Shown one piece after another: positions 7,854 to 16,611 of a stretch of DNA of 64,000 nucleotides (position 1 is the stretch's first letter; every line of letters begins with the position of its first letter). Location: contig JAYRVF010000011.1 in NCBI GenBank assembly GCA_041918675.1, positions 186,001 to 250,000 of the forward strand, in the 5' to 3' direction. A program made the position numbers and the translations under genes. The notes beneath the pieces were generated by a model that was given only the letters and a program-made list of their open reading frames with translations, searched no databases and had not been told where the DNA came from. Source of the stretch: SCUB01 sp041918675 (GTDB lineage Bacteria; Pseudomonadota; Alphaproteobacteria; Rhizobiales; Xanthobacteraceae).

Positions 7854-8194
7854 TCTAGAACCTTTTTCAGCTGCGGCATTCGCCGCGCGTCGCGAAGCGC
7901 CCGCGAGCGGGATGTATTGTTCAAAAATGGCCTGATGCGTCAACCGGTTCGGTTTGCGCCGCCAAATCACCGCCAGCGAGTGTGATCGCGCGGCCACATT
8001 TTCCGAATGCGGCCAAGGTCTTGCTAACGCCAAGTTTTTCGTGTCATGTGCCGCCACAAACCGATTTTGGCCAATTCGGTGTGCGGTTGCCAGACATAAC
8101 TTGCAGACTAATCCCAAAAACTCGGCTTGTGGCGCGGGTGCGCGTAAGCGTTTTTCCCGTGTCTTTTTCTTACGTCTAGACTGGGAGACAGACG
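7854..8194. other. Divergent intergenic region (autotransporter / csp)
   Basis: The 341-bp gap between two divergent starts is AT-richer than the surroundings and should hold both promoters plus the untranslated leader of the cold-shock gene (TTTTTCCCGTGTCTTTTTCTT before the start). I see no convincing -35/-10 pair and no RNA gene. Confidence 0.4.
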
Positions 8195-8398
8195 ATGCAG
8201 AAGGGCACCGTCAAGTGGTTTAATCCGACCAAGGGTTATGGGTTCATCAAGCCGGCGACCGGCGACAAGGACGTTTTCGTCCACATCTCGGCGGTCCAGC
8301 GCGCGGGCCTTGCGACCCTCAACGAAGGTCAAACCGTTGAGTACGAACTTGTCAGCAATCGGGGCAGGTCCTCGGCTGAGAATCTGAAGGTCGCATAA
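8195..8398 (+). CDS. Cold-shock domain protein
   Basis: A 67-residue single-domain nucleic-acid-binding protein (RNA chaperone). It contains both RNA-binding motifs of the family, RNP1 (KGYGFIKP, about residues 13-20) and RNP2 (DVFVHISAV, about residues 26-34), and starts MQKGTVKWFNPTKGYGF, the usual alphaproteobacterial form. GGGAGA lies upstream of the ATG. It is flanked downstream by a clean hairpin terminator and is monocistronic. Which csp paralogue this is, and whether it is cold-induced, cannot be told from sequence. Confidence 0.95.
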   Translation: MQKGTVKWFNPTKGYGFIKPATGDKDVFVHISAVQRAGLATLNEGQTVEYELVSNRGRSSAENLKVA

Positions 8399-8437
8399 CT
8401 GGCCTTTGTCCGCGCGAGCGGCGCATTGATCTCGTAA

Positions 8438-8470
8438 CCCCCCGGCCCGCCCGCCGGGGGGCTTGCATTT
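8438..8470 (+). terminator. Intrinsic terminator of the cold-shock gene
   Basis: CCCCCCGGC (8438-8446) pairs with GCCGGGGGG (8453-8461) around a 6-nt loop and is followed by CTTGCATTT, a weak T-rich tail. It begins 40 bp after the csp stop codon. Confidence 0.7.
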
Positions 8471-8494
8471 CGGGGATGAGGTATCGGGCGCGCG

Positions 8495-9226
8495 TCACGC
8501 GAGCGCCGGGCAGCCGGCGATCTCCTTCAATTCGGGATAGTAGCGCGCCGCCATGCGGCCGACATAGCGCTTGAGATTATCGTGGCTCGCGGCCGCGCGT
8601 TGCACGCCGGAATCGAACAGAGGGCACATCGCGCTGGCGAGGAAGGCGAAGATCGTCGCGTCGACGCCGGTCGCCTCCGCGCCCATGAAATAGGGCTTGT
8701 CGCCGAGATAATCGGCGATCGACGCGATGCCGCGCGCGCCGATGATCGCGATTTCCTCCGGCGCGTGACGGCCGATGCCCTGGCCGCGCAGGGTGCGGGC
8801 CAGTTGCCGCCGCACCATGGCGATGACGAAGGGCCGCAGCGGCGCCGGCACCGCCTTGAAGAACGTGGCCGGTCCGCGCGCGAAATTGGCGTCGTTGGCC
8901 CACCGGTCATGGACCGTGATCCAATAGAGATTGTCCTCGGCGAGTTTTTCGAACGCCCAGGCGATCGCCTTCTGTTCGCCGCTCAACCCCTTGTCGAAGT
9001 CGATGCCGTATTTCTTCTCGACGTGAAGGCGGATGAAGGTCGAGTCGCCCAGGATCGTGCCGTCGTCGTCGATATAGGGCGCCTTGCCCTTGGGCGCCCG
9101 GCGCAGATTGGCGCGCTTGGTCTGGTGCGCGATGCCGGCGATGCGCAGCAACGTCTCGACCTTCATCACGAAGGGGCTCGGGTCGGGAAGGCCGAAGGCC
9201 GGACCGAAGGTAAAGAGCGTGAGCAT
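8495..9226 (-). CDS. Glutathione S-transferase-like protein (metaxin/FAX-like type)
   Basis: The 243-residue protein has a thioredoxin-like N-terminal GST domain (MLTLFTFGPAFGLPDPSPFVMKVE..., then KGKAPYIDDDGTILGDSTFI, the cis-proline and Asp-Ser glutathione-binding region) and an all-helical C-terminal half with the family segment YFMGAEATGVDATIFAFLA. The layout resembles bacterial homologues of metaxin/FAX-type GSTs. Activity and substrate are unknown. The start at 9226 places the GST fold at the N-terminus; upstream in-frame residues look non-coding. It is convergent with the csp gene and is followed, across a 166-bp gap, by the end of purN. Confidence 0.82.
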   Translation of the reverse strand: MLTLFTFGPAFGLPDPSPFVMKVETLLRIAGIAHQTKRANLRRAPKGKAPYIDDDGTILGDSTFIRLHVEKKYGIDFDKGLSGEQKAIAWAFEKLAEDNLYWITVHDRWANDANFARGPATFFKAVPAPLRPFVIAMVRRQLARTLRGQGIGRHAPEEIAIIGARGIASIADYLGDKPYFMGAEATGVDATIFAFLASAMCPLFDSGVQRAAASHDNLKRYVGRMAARYYPELKEIAGCPALA

Positions 9227-9392
9227 GAGCCAGGGGGTCCTTTCGCGCGGGATTGGGGAGCGAGCAAGCCCGCCGACCAACAAGTTGACTTGCAAGATAC
9301 TACGAACGAGGCGATCGACGAATAACGGGATCGAAGAATAACGGGATCGATATGTGCGCGCGTCAATTCGCGGGCGCGACCGGCGCGCCGCC

Positions 9393-10037
9393 TCACGGCA
9401 CGATCAGCGCGTCCCGGTCCCGTGCTTCGCCGTCCGAAAAGCACCGGCCCGATCTTATCGCGACCTTGCCGGCTGCGACGAGCCGCACGGCGAGGGGATA
9501 GATGCGATGCTCGACGGCGAGCACGCGCGCCGCCAGCGTCTCGGCCGTGTCGGTTTCGAGCACGGCAACCGCTCCCTGCATCACGATCGGCCCGGAATCC
9601 ATTTCCGCCGAGACGAAATGTACCGTGGCGCCGTGGATCTTGACCCCGCTCGCGAGCGCGCGGGCGTGGGTGTCGAGACCCTTGAACGCCGGGAGCAGGG
9701 CCGGGTGGACGTTGAGCATGCGCCCGTCCCAGCGGCCGACGAACCAGGGAGTAAGGAGGCGCATGAATCCAGCTAGGCAGACGAGCTCGACGCCGTGGCG
9801 CGCGAGCGTTTCGTCGAGCGCGCGCTCGAATCCCTCGCGGTCCTTGCCGAATGGACGGTGGTCGACGATTTCGGTCGCGATGCCGGCCTTTCGCGCGGCG
9901 TCGAGCCCCGCCGCGTCGGCGACATTGGAGACGACAACGGCGATACGCGCGGGAAAATCGGGCGCGCTGGCGGCGGCGATCAACGCCGTCATGTTCGAGC
10001 CGCGGCCTGAGATCAAGATGGCGATGGCGCGCTTCAC
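9393..10037 (-). CDS. purN: Phosphoribosylglycinamide formyltransferase (GAR transformylase)
   Basis: It catalyses the third step of purine synthesis, using 10-formyl-tetrahydrofolate to formylate GAR. The 214-residue sequence is complete: SGRGSNMTAL (phosphate loop), LAGFMRLLTPWFV, the catalytic Asn/His region NVHPALLPAFKGLDTHARAL, GATVHFVSAEMDSGPIV with the catalytic Asp, and a normal C-terminus. Its ATG lies 10 bp after the purM stop on the same strand, so the two consecutive-pathway enzymes form a purM-purN operon. Confidence 0.97.
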   Translation of the reverse strand: MKRAIAILISGRGSNMTALIAAASAPDFPARIAVVVSNVADAAGLDAARKAGIATEIVDHRPFGKDREGFERALDETLARHGVELVCLAGFMRLLTPWFVGRWDGRMLNVHPALLPAFKGLDTHARALASGVKIHGATVHFVSAEMDSGPIVMQGAVAVLETDTAETLAARVLAVEHRIYPLAVRLVAAGKVAIRSGRCFSDGEARDRDALIVP

Positions 10038-10047
10038 GTTCGTGCGC

Positions 10048-11118
10048 TCACGTCAGGTCGAGATGATTGTCGAAGATCACGCGAGCGCTGCTCCCGACGT
10101 CGACGACCTGGCCGATCCGCGTCGCCTGTTCGCCGGCGGATTTGAGGATGTCGATCACGGTGGCGGCGGCGTCCGGGCTTGTGATCGCGATCATGCCGAT
10201 CCCGCAATTGAAGGTGCGCAGCATCTCCGCTTCGGCGATGTCGCCGGCGCGCGCGAGCCATTTGAACACCGGCGGAACGGGGATCGTGGCGAGATCGACC
10301 CGCGCGCCGAGGCCCGCCGGCAAGACGCGCGGAATATTGTCGGGATAGCCGCCGCCGGTGATATGGGCGAGACCCTTGACCGCCCCGCTGACGCGGATCG
10401 CATCGAGACAGGCGCGCACATAGAGCCGCGTCGGCGTCAGCAGCGCCGCGCCGAGGGTCATGCCGGGCGCGAAGGGGGCGGGTGCGCTCCAGTCGAGGCC
10501 GGCGCGCTCGACCACCTTGCGCGCGAGGGAAAAGCCGTTGGAATGAACGCCGGAGGAGGCGATCCCGATGATCGCGTCGCCGGCCGCGATGTCGGCGCGC
10601 GGCAGCAGCGTGCCGCGTTCGGCCGCGCCGACGGCAAATCCGGCAAGGTCGTAATCGCCGGCCGCGTAGAGCCCCGGCATTTCCGCCGTCTCGCCTCCGA
10701 TCAGGGCGCAGCCCGATTCCCGGCAGGCTCGCGCGATTCCGGCCACGATCGCGGCGGCCGCCTCCGGGTCGAGTTTCCCGCAGGCGAAATAATCAAGGAA
10801 AAACAATGGCTCGGCGCCCTGCACGACGAGGTCGTTGACCGACATGGCGACGAGGTCGACGCCGATGCCGTCATGGAGGCCGGTTTCGATGGCGATCTTG
10901 ACCTTGGTGCCGACGCCGTCGGTCGCCGCGACCAGCACCGGGTCCGTAAAGCCGGCGGCCTTGAGGTCGAAAAGCCCGCCAAATCCGCCGATCTCGGCGT
11001 CCGCGCCGCGCCGGGCGGTGGCCCTGACCATGGGCTTGATCAGGTCGACGAGGCGATTTCCCGCATCGATGTCGACACCCGAACTGGAATAGGTCAGGCC
11101 CTTGCCGGTCTTGCTCAT
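10048..11118 (-). CDS. purM: Phosphoribosylformylglycinamidine cyclo-ligase (AIR synthetase)
   Basis: An ATP-dependent ring closure of FGAM to AIR, the fifth step of purine synthesis. The 356-residue protein shows the family landmarks TYSSSGVDIDAGNRLV at the N-terminus, LVAATDGVGTKVKIA, MSVNDLVVQGAEPLFFLDY, LIGGETAEMPGLY and GLAHITGGGYPDNIPRVLP. The ATG at 11118 (MSKTGKGLTY) is the conserved start; an in-frame extension upstream is not conserved in character. It is the promoter-proximal gene of purMN and is divergent from the phosphatidyltransferase gene. Confidence 0.97.
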   Translation of the reverse strand: MSKTGKGLTYSSSGVDIDAGNRLVDLIKPMVRATARRGADAEIGGFGGLFDLKAAGFTDPVLVAATDGVGTKVKIAIETGLHDGIGVDLVAMSVNDLVVQGAEPLFFLDYFACGKLDPEAAAAIVAGIARACRESGCALIGGETAEMPGLYAAGDYDLAGFAVGAAERGTLLPRADIAAGDAIIGIASSGVHSNGFSLARKVVERAGLDWSAPAPFAPGMTLGAALLTPTRLYVRACLDAIRVSGAVKGLAHITGGGYPDNIPRVLPAGLGARVDLATIPVPPVFKWLARAGDIAEAEMLRTFNCGIGMIAITSPDAAATVIDILKSAGEQATRIGQVVDVGSSARVIFDNHLDLT

Positions 11119-11345
11119 GTCGTGGTTTCCGGGTGCTGCCGGCTGGTTACGTCGGATCGTTCCGCCATGCAATGGCTCGCGCGGCGGCGGTGATTATATT
11201 ATCAAGAAGGGACGGGCGCGCGCCGGCGGGCGCCTTTTCGCGCGGGGGGCGCGCGGGCGACGCCAGATCTGGGGCGCCAGGCTTCGCGGGAGGTCCCTTC
11301 CGACGAAGACCGCGATGCCCGTCGATGTTTGGCCGGAATTTGAAT

Positions 11346-11903
11346 GTGAGCATTCCCAATATCATCACCCTCGGACGCATCCTGCTCGTGCCCGTGATCG
11401 TCTGGGCGATCGCATCGGGACAGTTCGACGTTGCCTTCATCCTGTTCCTGATCGCGGGCGTGAGCGACGCGGTAGACGGCTTCCTCGCCAAGCGCTTCAA
11501 CATGGGCAGCGAGATCGGCCGCCTGCTCGATCCGCTCGCCGACAAGGCGCTCCTGGTGTCGATCTATGTCGCGCTCGGGATCTTCGATCTCATTCCGCGC
11601 TGGCTGGTGATCCTCGTCGTGTCGCGCGATCTGATGATCATCGCGGCGGTGATCGTGTCCTGGCTGGTGGAAAAGCCGGTCGCGCTCAAGCCGCTGATGG
11701 TCTCCAAGCTCAACACCGTCGCGCAGGTGCTGTTCGCGGCGCTGGTTCTGGCCGCGCGCGGTTTCGGCTTTTCGCCCGCGCCCCTCGACAAGCTGTTGAT
11801 GATCGCGGTGGCGGTCCTGACGCTCGCCTCGGTGGCGGCCTATCTGCTCGAATGGATCCGTCACATGGGCGGCGTCGAAAGAAGTGGCGGCAGGGGAGCC
11901 TGA
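11346..11903 (+). CDS. CDP-alcohol phosphatidyltransferase family protein
   Basis: A membrane enzyme that transfers a phosphatidyl group from CDP-diacylglycerol to an alcohol acceptor (PgsA or cardiolipin-synthase type). The 185-residue product has about five hydrophobic helices and the signature DAVDGFLAKR...G...D...D (all four Asp and both Gly present; Lys replaces the usual Arg after Ala). The GTG at 11346 (MSIPNIITLGRILL) is chosen because the family begins at SIPN and GGAA precedes it; an ATG at 11325 would add seven residues. It opens the conserved run followed by hdaA, ppk and ppx. The acceptor (glycerol phosphate or phosphatidylglycerol) cannot be fixed. Confidence 0.85.
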   Translation: MSIPNIITLGRILLVPVIVWAIASGQFDVAFILFLIAGVSDAVDGFLAKRFNMGSEIGRLLDPLADKALLVSIYVALGIFDLIPRWLVILVVSRDLMIIAAVIVSWLVEKPVALKPLMVSKLNTVAQVLFAALVLAARGFGFSPAPLDKLLMIAVAVLTLASVAAYLLEWIRHMGGVERSGGRGA

Positions 11904-12015
11904 CGCGGGCAAGCACGCGCCCCGCGTTCAAGGCATGGCGCGCCCCTCATCGGCGCGGGCGGGTTGGGAAATGATCGATCCGGTCGCCGCGATCGAATGG
12001 TAGGGAGTTCGCGCT

Positions 12016-12714
12016 TTGGCCCGTGCGCCGCAGCCGCGTCAATTGGCGCTCTCGTTGCCCAGCCGGGAGCATCTGGCGCGCGATGATTTCCTCGACGGCG
12101 CGCCGAACGCGGCCGCGCTGGCGATGATCGAGCGCTGGCCGGACTGGCCCGGACCGTTTCTCTTCCTCGTCGGCCCCGAAGGCGCGGGCAAGACGCATCT
12201 GGCCGCGATCTGGGCGGAGTTCGCGGGCGCCCGCGTGATCTCGGCGCGCGCGCTCGCCGTGGCCGCGGTTCCCGGCGCGCTCGCGACCGGCGCGCTGGTG
12301 GTCGAGGATATCGAGCCCGGAAACTTCGACCCGGCGGCGCTCTTCCACCTTCTCAACCTCGCGCGCGAGGAGGGCGCCTTCGTCCTGCTGACGGCGCGCT
12401 GCCTGCCGGCCGCCTGGGAAATCGGCCTGCGCGACCTTGCCTCGCGGCTGCGGGCGATCCCGGTGGTGGAACTCGCCGACCCGGACGATGCCCTGTTGCG
12501 GGCGCTGATCGTCAAGCTCTGCGCCGACCGGCAATTGCGCCTCGACGAGGCGACGGTCGCCTATCTCGCCGGGCGGATCGAGCGGAGCTTCGCGGCCGCT
12601 CGCGATGTGGTCGAGCGGCTGGACGAGGCCTCGCTTCGCCTGCGCCGGCCGGTAACCCGGGCGCTGGCGGCCGAAGTCCTGCGCGAGGAAGGGGCGGCGG
12701 GGGATGCACCTTGA
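12016..12714 (+). CDS. hdaA: DnaA-homologous regulatory protein HdaA
   Basis: HdaA, with the DNA-bound sliding clamp, stimulates ATP hydrolysis by DnaA and so limits re-initiation of replication. The 232-residue protein begins with a clamp-binding type motif (QLALSLPS, residues 8-15), then an AAA+ Walker A (GPEGAGKTH), a Walker B-like stretch (ALVVEDIEP) and LASRLRAIPVV with the sensor/arginine region. It has no C-terminal DnaA-box-binding domain, which separates it from DnaA. The start is a TTG with TAGGGAG upstream. Its position between the phosphatidyltransferase and ppk is the usual one in Rhizobiales. Confidence 0.88.
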   Translation: MARAPQPRQLALSLPSREHLARDDFLDGAPNAAALAMIERWPDWPGPFLFLVGPEGAGKTHLAAIWAEFAGARVISARALAVAAVPGALATGALVVEDIEPGNFDPAALFHLLNLAREEGAFVLLTARCLPAAWEIGLRDLASRLRAIPVVELADPDDALLRALIVKLCADRQLRLDEATVAYLAGRIERSFAAARDVVERLDEASLRLRRPVTRALAAEVLREEGAAGDAP

Positions 12715-12737
12715 CGCCTCGCGGCAATCGGCCAAGA

Positions 12738-12768
12738 TGTCATCGAATTGTCATATCGGTCTGAATAT
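12738..12768 (+). promoter_or_regulatory. PHO-box-like direct repeat and -10 upstream of ppk
   Basis: Two exact TGTCAT hexamers occur at 12738-12743 and 12749-12754 with the 11-bp period typical of PhoB boxes. They are followed at about 9 bp by an AT-rich GAATAT (12763-12768) that could be the -10. In PhoB-activated promoters the box replaces the -35 element. ppk belongs to the phosphate regulon in several proteobacteria, so the assignment fits. Binding is not shown. Confidence 0.6.
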
Positions 12769-12824
12769 TTCGCCTAACCCCCGGGCCGGAAAGGGATTCG
12801 GCGAGCCCACGCGGCGACGCCGCG

Positions 12825-12878
12825 CATGGCCCTCTCAAGGGCGGATTGGATCATGGCCCTTTCAGGGGCTGATTGGAT
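12825..12878. repeat. 27-bp tandem repeat in the ppk leader
   Basis: Two adjacent 27-bp units (12825-12851 and 12852-12878), each starting CATGGCCCT and ending GATTGGAT, differ at only three positions. Each contains a small hairpin (GCCCT ... AGGGC). They lie between the putative promoter and the ppk start, so they would be transcribed as leader RNA. Confidence 0.85.
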
Positions 12879-12888
12879 TACGTGACCC

Positions 12889-15093
12889 ATGGAGAACCTT
12901 GAACTCCCGAGCGCCGAGGAAACCGTCGCGCACCACGACGAGCCGTCCGCTCCGAGCACGGAAAGTCCCGCGCGCTTCATCAACCGCGAATTGTCGTGGC
13001 TGCATTTCAATCGCCGCGTGCTGGAGGAGTCGGTCAATCCGCATCATCCGCTGCTCGAGCGCGTGCGCTTCCTGTCGATCTCGGCCAACAATCTCGACGA
13101 GTTCTTCATGGTGCGCGTGGCCGGCATCAAGGCCCAGGTGCGCGCCGGCATTCTCGAAAAGAGCCCCGACGGGCTGACGCCGGCCGAGCAGCTCATTCAC
13201 ATCAACGAGGCGGTGTCGGCGCTGGCGTCCGACCAGCAGGCGATCTGGCGCGATCTGCGCGTGCTGCTGGCGGAGGCCGGGGTCACGCTGGTCGACGCCA
13301 AGGATGTCTCCAAGTCGGAGCGCGCCTGGATCGAGGACCATTTCCTGCGCAACATCTTTCCGCTGCTGACGCCGCTGGCGATCGATCCCGCGCATCCGTT
13401 TCCGTTCATCCCGAGCCTCGGCTTCTCGATCGCGCTACAGCTTTCCCGCGTCGCCGACGGCTTCGGCATGAACGCGCTGATCCGCATGCCGGGCAAGATC
13501 GATCGCTTCATCCGCCTGCCGGACGTCGGCAAGGACGAAACCCACCGGCTGATCACGCTCGAACAGGCCACCAGCCTGTTCATCGGGCGGCTGTTTCCCG
13601 GCTACGTCGTCAAGGGGCAGGGCGGCTTCCGCGTCATCCGCGATTCCGAGATCGAAATCGAGGAAGAGGCCGAGGATCTGGTGCGGGTATTCGAGACCGC
13701 GCTCAAGCGCCGTCGCCGCGGCAGCGTCATCCGCCTCGAAATCGAGGCGGCGATGCCGGAGGAATTGCGCGCCTTCGTGCAAGCGGCCTTGTCGGCGGGC
13801 GACGATCAGGTCTTCCTGGTCGACGGCGTGCTCGCGGTCAGCGAGCTGTCACAGCTCACCCGGCTCGACCGGCCCGATCTCGAATTCGCGCCCTACGTGC
13901 CGCGCCATCCCGAGCGCGTGCGCGACCATGGCGATGATTGCTTCGCCGCGATCCGGCAAAAGGACCTGATCGTCCACCATCCCTACGAATCCTTCGACGT
14001 GGTCGTGCAGTTCCTGCAGCAGGCCGCGCGCGACCCCGACGTGGTTGCGATCAAGCAGACGCTCTACCGCACCTCGTCGAATTCCCCGATCGTGCGCGCG
14101 CTTGCCGAGGCGGCCGAGGCGGGCAAGTCGGTCACCGCGCTGATCGAGCTCAAGGCGCGGTTCGACGAGGAGGCCAATATCCGCTGGGCCCGCGACCTCG
14201 AACGCGCCGGCGTGCAGGTGGTCTACGGCTTCATCGACCTGAAGACCCACGCCAAGCTGTCGATGGTCGTCCGCCGCGAGGGCGGCGTGCTGACGACCTA
14301 TGTCCATGTCGGCACCGGCAACTATCATCCGGTGACGGCGCGCATCTACACCGACCTGTCGTTCTTCACCTGCGACCAGGTCATCGCCCGCGATGTCGCG
14401 CGGTTGTTCAACTACATCACCGGCTATGCCGCCCCGGTGGACATCGAGCGCATGGCGGTGTCGCCGCTCACCTTGCGCAAGCGCATCCTGCAACACATCC
14501 GCCAGGAGATCGGCCACGCCCAGCACGGACGGCCCGCCGCGATCTGGATGAAGATGAATTCGCTGGTCGATCCCGAGATCATCGACGCGCTGTACGAGGC
14601 GTCGGCGGCCGGCGTCTCGATCGACCTCGTCGTGCGCGGCATCTGCTGCCTGCGTCCCGGCATCGCGGGCATGTCGCAAAACATTCGCGTCAAGTCGGTG
14701 ATCGGGCGCTTTCTCGAGCACAGCCGCATCTATTGCTTCGGCGGTGGCCACGGCCTGCCGCACCCGAAAGCGGCTGTGTATATCTCCTCGGCCGACATGA
14801 TGCCCCGCAACCTTGATCGGCGCGTCGAAACGCTGTGCCCGCTCACCAATCCGACGGTGCATCAACAGGTTCTCGATCAGATCATGGTCGCCAATCTGAA
14901 GGACACGGAGCAGAGCTGGCGGTTGTTGCCCGATGGATCATCGGAGCGTATGAAGGCGGCGAAGGGCGAGGAGCCCTTCAACCTGCATGACTACTTCATG
15001 ACCAATCCAAGTCTGTCGGGCCGTGGCAAATCACTCAAGCAATCCTCGCCGCGGCGCCTCACGCGGCGCGGCGACCGCAATCAAACCTCCTAG
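12889..15093 (+). CDS. ppk: Polyphosphate kinase 1
   Basis: It reversibly polymerises the terminal phosphate of ATP into inorganic polyphosphate. The 734-residue protein has all domains of PPK1: the N-terminal FINRELSWLHFNRRVLEE, SISANNLDEFFMVRVAG, the head domain with HPFPFIPSLGFS, and the two phospholipase-D-like catalytic halves with the phosphorylatable histidine in DLKTHAKLSMV (H454) and the second histidine in YVHVGTGNYHP (H473), and PESAAVYIS-like C-terminal sequence (HPKAAVYISSADMM). It follows a tandem-repeat leader and a PHO-box-like site. Its last 71 bp overlap the start of ppx, which implies translational coupling. Confidence 0.97.
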   Translation: MENLELPSAEETVAHHDEPSAPSTESPARFINRELSWLHFNRRVLEESVNPHHPLLERVRFLSISANNLDEFFMVRVAGIKAQVRAGILEKSPDGLTPAEQLIHINEAVSALASDQQAIWRDLRVLLAEAGVTLVDAKDVSKSERAWIEDHFLRNIFPLLTPLAIDPAHPFPFIPSLGFSIALQLSRVADGFGMNALIRMPGKIDRFIRLPDVGKDETHRLITLEQATSLFIGRLFPGYVVKGQGGFRVIRDSEIEIEEEAEDLVRVFETALKRRRRGSVIRLEIEAAMPEELRAFVQAALSAGDDQVFLVDGVLAVSELSQLTRLDRPDLEFAPYVPRHPERVRDHGDDCFAAIRQKDLIVHHPYESFDVVVQFLQQAARDPDVVAIKQTLYRTSSNSPIVRALAEAAEAGKSVTALIELKARFDEEANIRWARDLERAGVQVVYGFIDLKTHAKLSMVVRREGGVLTTYVHVGTGNYHPVTARIYTDLSFFTCDQVIARDVARLFNYITGYAAPVDIERMAVSPLTLRKRILQHIRQEIGHAQHGRPAAIWMKMNSLVDPEIIDALYEASAAGVSIDLVVRGICCLRPGIAGMSQNIRVKSVIGRFLEHSRIYCFGGGHGLPHPKAAVYISSADMMPRNLDRRVETLCPLTNPTVHQQVLDQIMVANLKDTEQSWRLLPDGSSERMKAAKGEEPFNLHDYFMTNPSLSGRGKSLKQSSPRRLTRRGDRNQTS

Positions 15094-16606
15094 GACGCGC
15101 GAATCCGGCCGGCGGAAAAAGTCGCTCGCGGGTCCGGTCGCCGTCATCGACATCGGCTCGAACTCGGTGCGACTCGTCGCCTATGAGGCGCTGACGCGCA
15201 GTCCCACGCCGGTCTTCAACGAAAAGGCGCTGTGCGGTCTCGGCCGCGACGTGCAGTCGAGCGGCCTGTTGCCGGAGGACGCCGTCGCCAAGGCGCTGGC
15301 GGCGCTGCGGCGATTCCGCGCGCTGTGCGACGTGATGAAGGTGCGGGCGGTTTACGCGATCGCGACCGCGGCCTGCCGCGACGCGCGCAACGGCCCCGAC
15401 TTCATCGCGCGCGCGGAGAAGATTTGCGGCGTGCCGATCGAGGTGCTCGCCGGCCCGCGCGAGGCGAGGCTGTCGGCGCTCGGCGTGATCTCCGGCGTCG
15501 ATAAGCCGGACGGCATCGTCGGCGATCTCGGCGGCGGCTCGCTCGAACTCGTCGACATCGCCGGCCACCGCATCGGGCGCGGCGTCACGCTGCCGCTGGG
15601 CGGGCTCGCCTTGCAGGATCTGTCGCGCCGCTCGCTCAAGCGCGCCGAGAAGATCGTCGCCGCCGCGCTCGGCGGCGTCGACCTGCTGCGCGGCGGACGC
15701 GGGCGGACCTTCCACGCGGTCGGCGGCACGTGGCGCGCGCTGGCGCGGCTGCATATCACGCAGTCGGGTCATCCCTTGCGCATCATGCACGGCTATTCGA
15801 TGTCGGCGAAGGAGGCGCTAAGCTTCGCCAACAAGGTCAGGCGCTACGCGCCGCGCGGCGTGCTCGCCGACATCGAGTCCATCGCCGACGCGCGCCGGCC
15901 GCTGCTCGCCTATGCCGCCTTGGTGCTCGAATACGTCATCCGCGTCGCCAAGCCGAGCCGGGTCGTCATCTCGACCTATGGCGTGCGCGAGGGGCTCCTG
16001 TTCGAGAAGCTGACCCCCGAAATTCGTCGCCAGGACGGACTTCTGGCCGCCGCGCGCGAGCTCAATCGGGTCCGCTCGCGCTCCTCCGAGCACGGCGAGG
16101 AATTGATCGGCTGGACCGACAGCTTCATGCGCGCGGCCGGACTTGACGAAACGGCGCAGGAGCGGCGCCTGCGTCACGCCGCCTGCCTGCTCGCCGACAT
16201 CGGCTGGCGCGCCCATCCCGACTATCGCGGCGAGCAGACGCTCAACCTCATCGCCAATGGCAGTTTCGGCTCGATCACCCATGAGGGGCGCGTGTTCCTG
16301 GCGCTGACCGTCTATTACCGCCACGCCGGCATTCTCGGCGACGGCTTCTCGCCCGCGCTCATCGCCTGCGTTTCGCACCGGCTGCTCGAACGCGCGCGCG
16401 TGCTCGGCACCCTGTTGCGCGTCGCCCATCTCATTTCCGCGGCCCAGCCGGGCGTGCTGCCGGCGGTGCATATTCGCGGGCGCGGCAAGAAGCTGATGCT
16501 GGTGTTCACCCGCAAGCGGCGGGATCTCGCCGGCGAGCGCGTGGCCAGCCGTTTCAAACAGCTCGCGCGCCTCGTCCACCGCGCGCCCGAAATCGTGCGC
16601 GAATAG
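15023..16606 (+). CDS. ppx: Exopolyphosphatase (Ppx/GppA family)
   Basis: It hydrolyses terminal phosphates of polyphosphate, opposing ppk in the same operon. The 527-residue protein has the sugar-kinase/Hsp70-fold motifs: VAVIDIGSNSVRLVAYE (phosphate-1), VRAVYAIATAACRDARNG, GVIVGDLGGGSLELVDI-like (read GIVGDLGGGSLELVD, phosphate-2) and FHAVGGTWRALARLH. The C-terminal half is helical with an HD-like region (RRLRHAACLLADIGWRAHPDYR). The start is a GTG inside the ppk 3' end; no later start gives the whole conserved domain with a better signal. The 35-residue Arg/Lys-rich N-terminal extension may be real or may mean a later start. Confidence 0.93.
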   Translation: MANHSSNPRRGASRGAATAIKPPRTRESGRRKKSLAGPVAVIDIGSNSVRLVAYEALTRSPTPVFNEKALCGLGRDVQSSGLLPEDAVAKALAALRRFRALCDVMKVRAVYAIATAACRDARNGPDFIARAEKICGVPIEVLAGPREARLSALGVISGVDKPDGIVGDLGGGSLELVDIAGHRIGRGVTLPLGGLALQDLSRRSLKRAEKIVAAALGGVDLLRGGRGRTFHAVGGTWRALARLHITQSGHPLRIMHGYSMSAKEALSFANKVRRYAPRGVLADIESIADARRPLLAYAALVLEYVIRVAKPSRVVISTYGVREGLLFEKLTPEIRRQDGLLAAARELNRVRSRSSEHGEELIGWTDSFMRAAGLDETAQERRLRHAACLLADIGWRAHPDYRGEQTLNLIANGSFGSITHEGRVFLALTVYYRHAGILGDGFSPALIACVSHRLLERARVLGTLLRVAHLISAAQPGVLPAVHIRGRGKKLMLVFTRKRRDLAGERVASRFKQLARLVHRAPEIVRE

Positions 16607-16611
16607 CGGGC

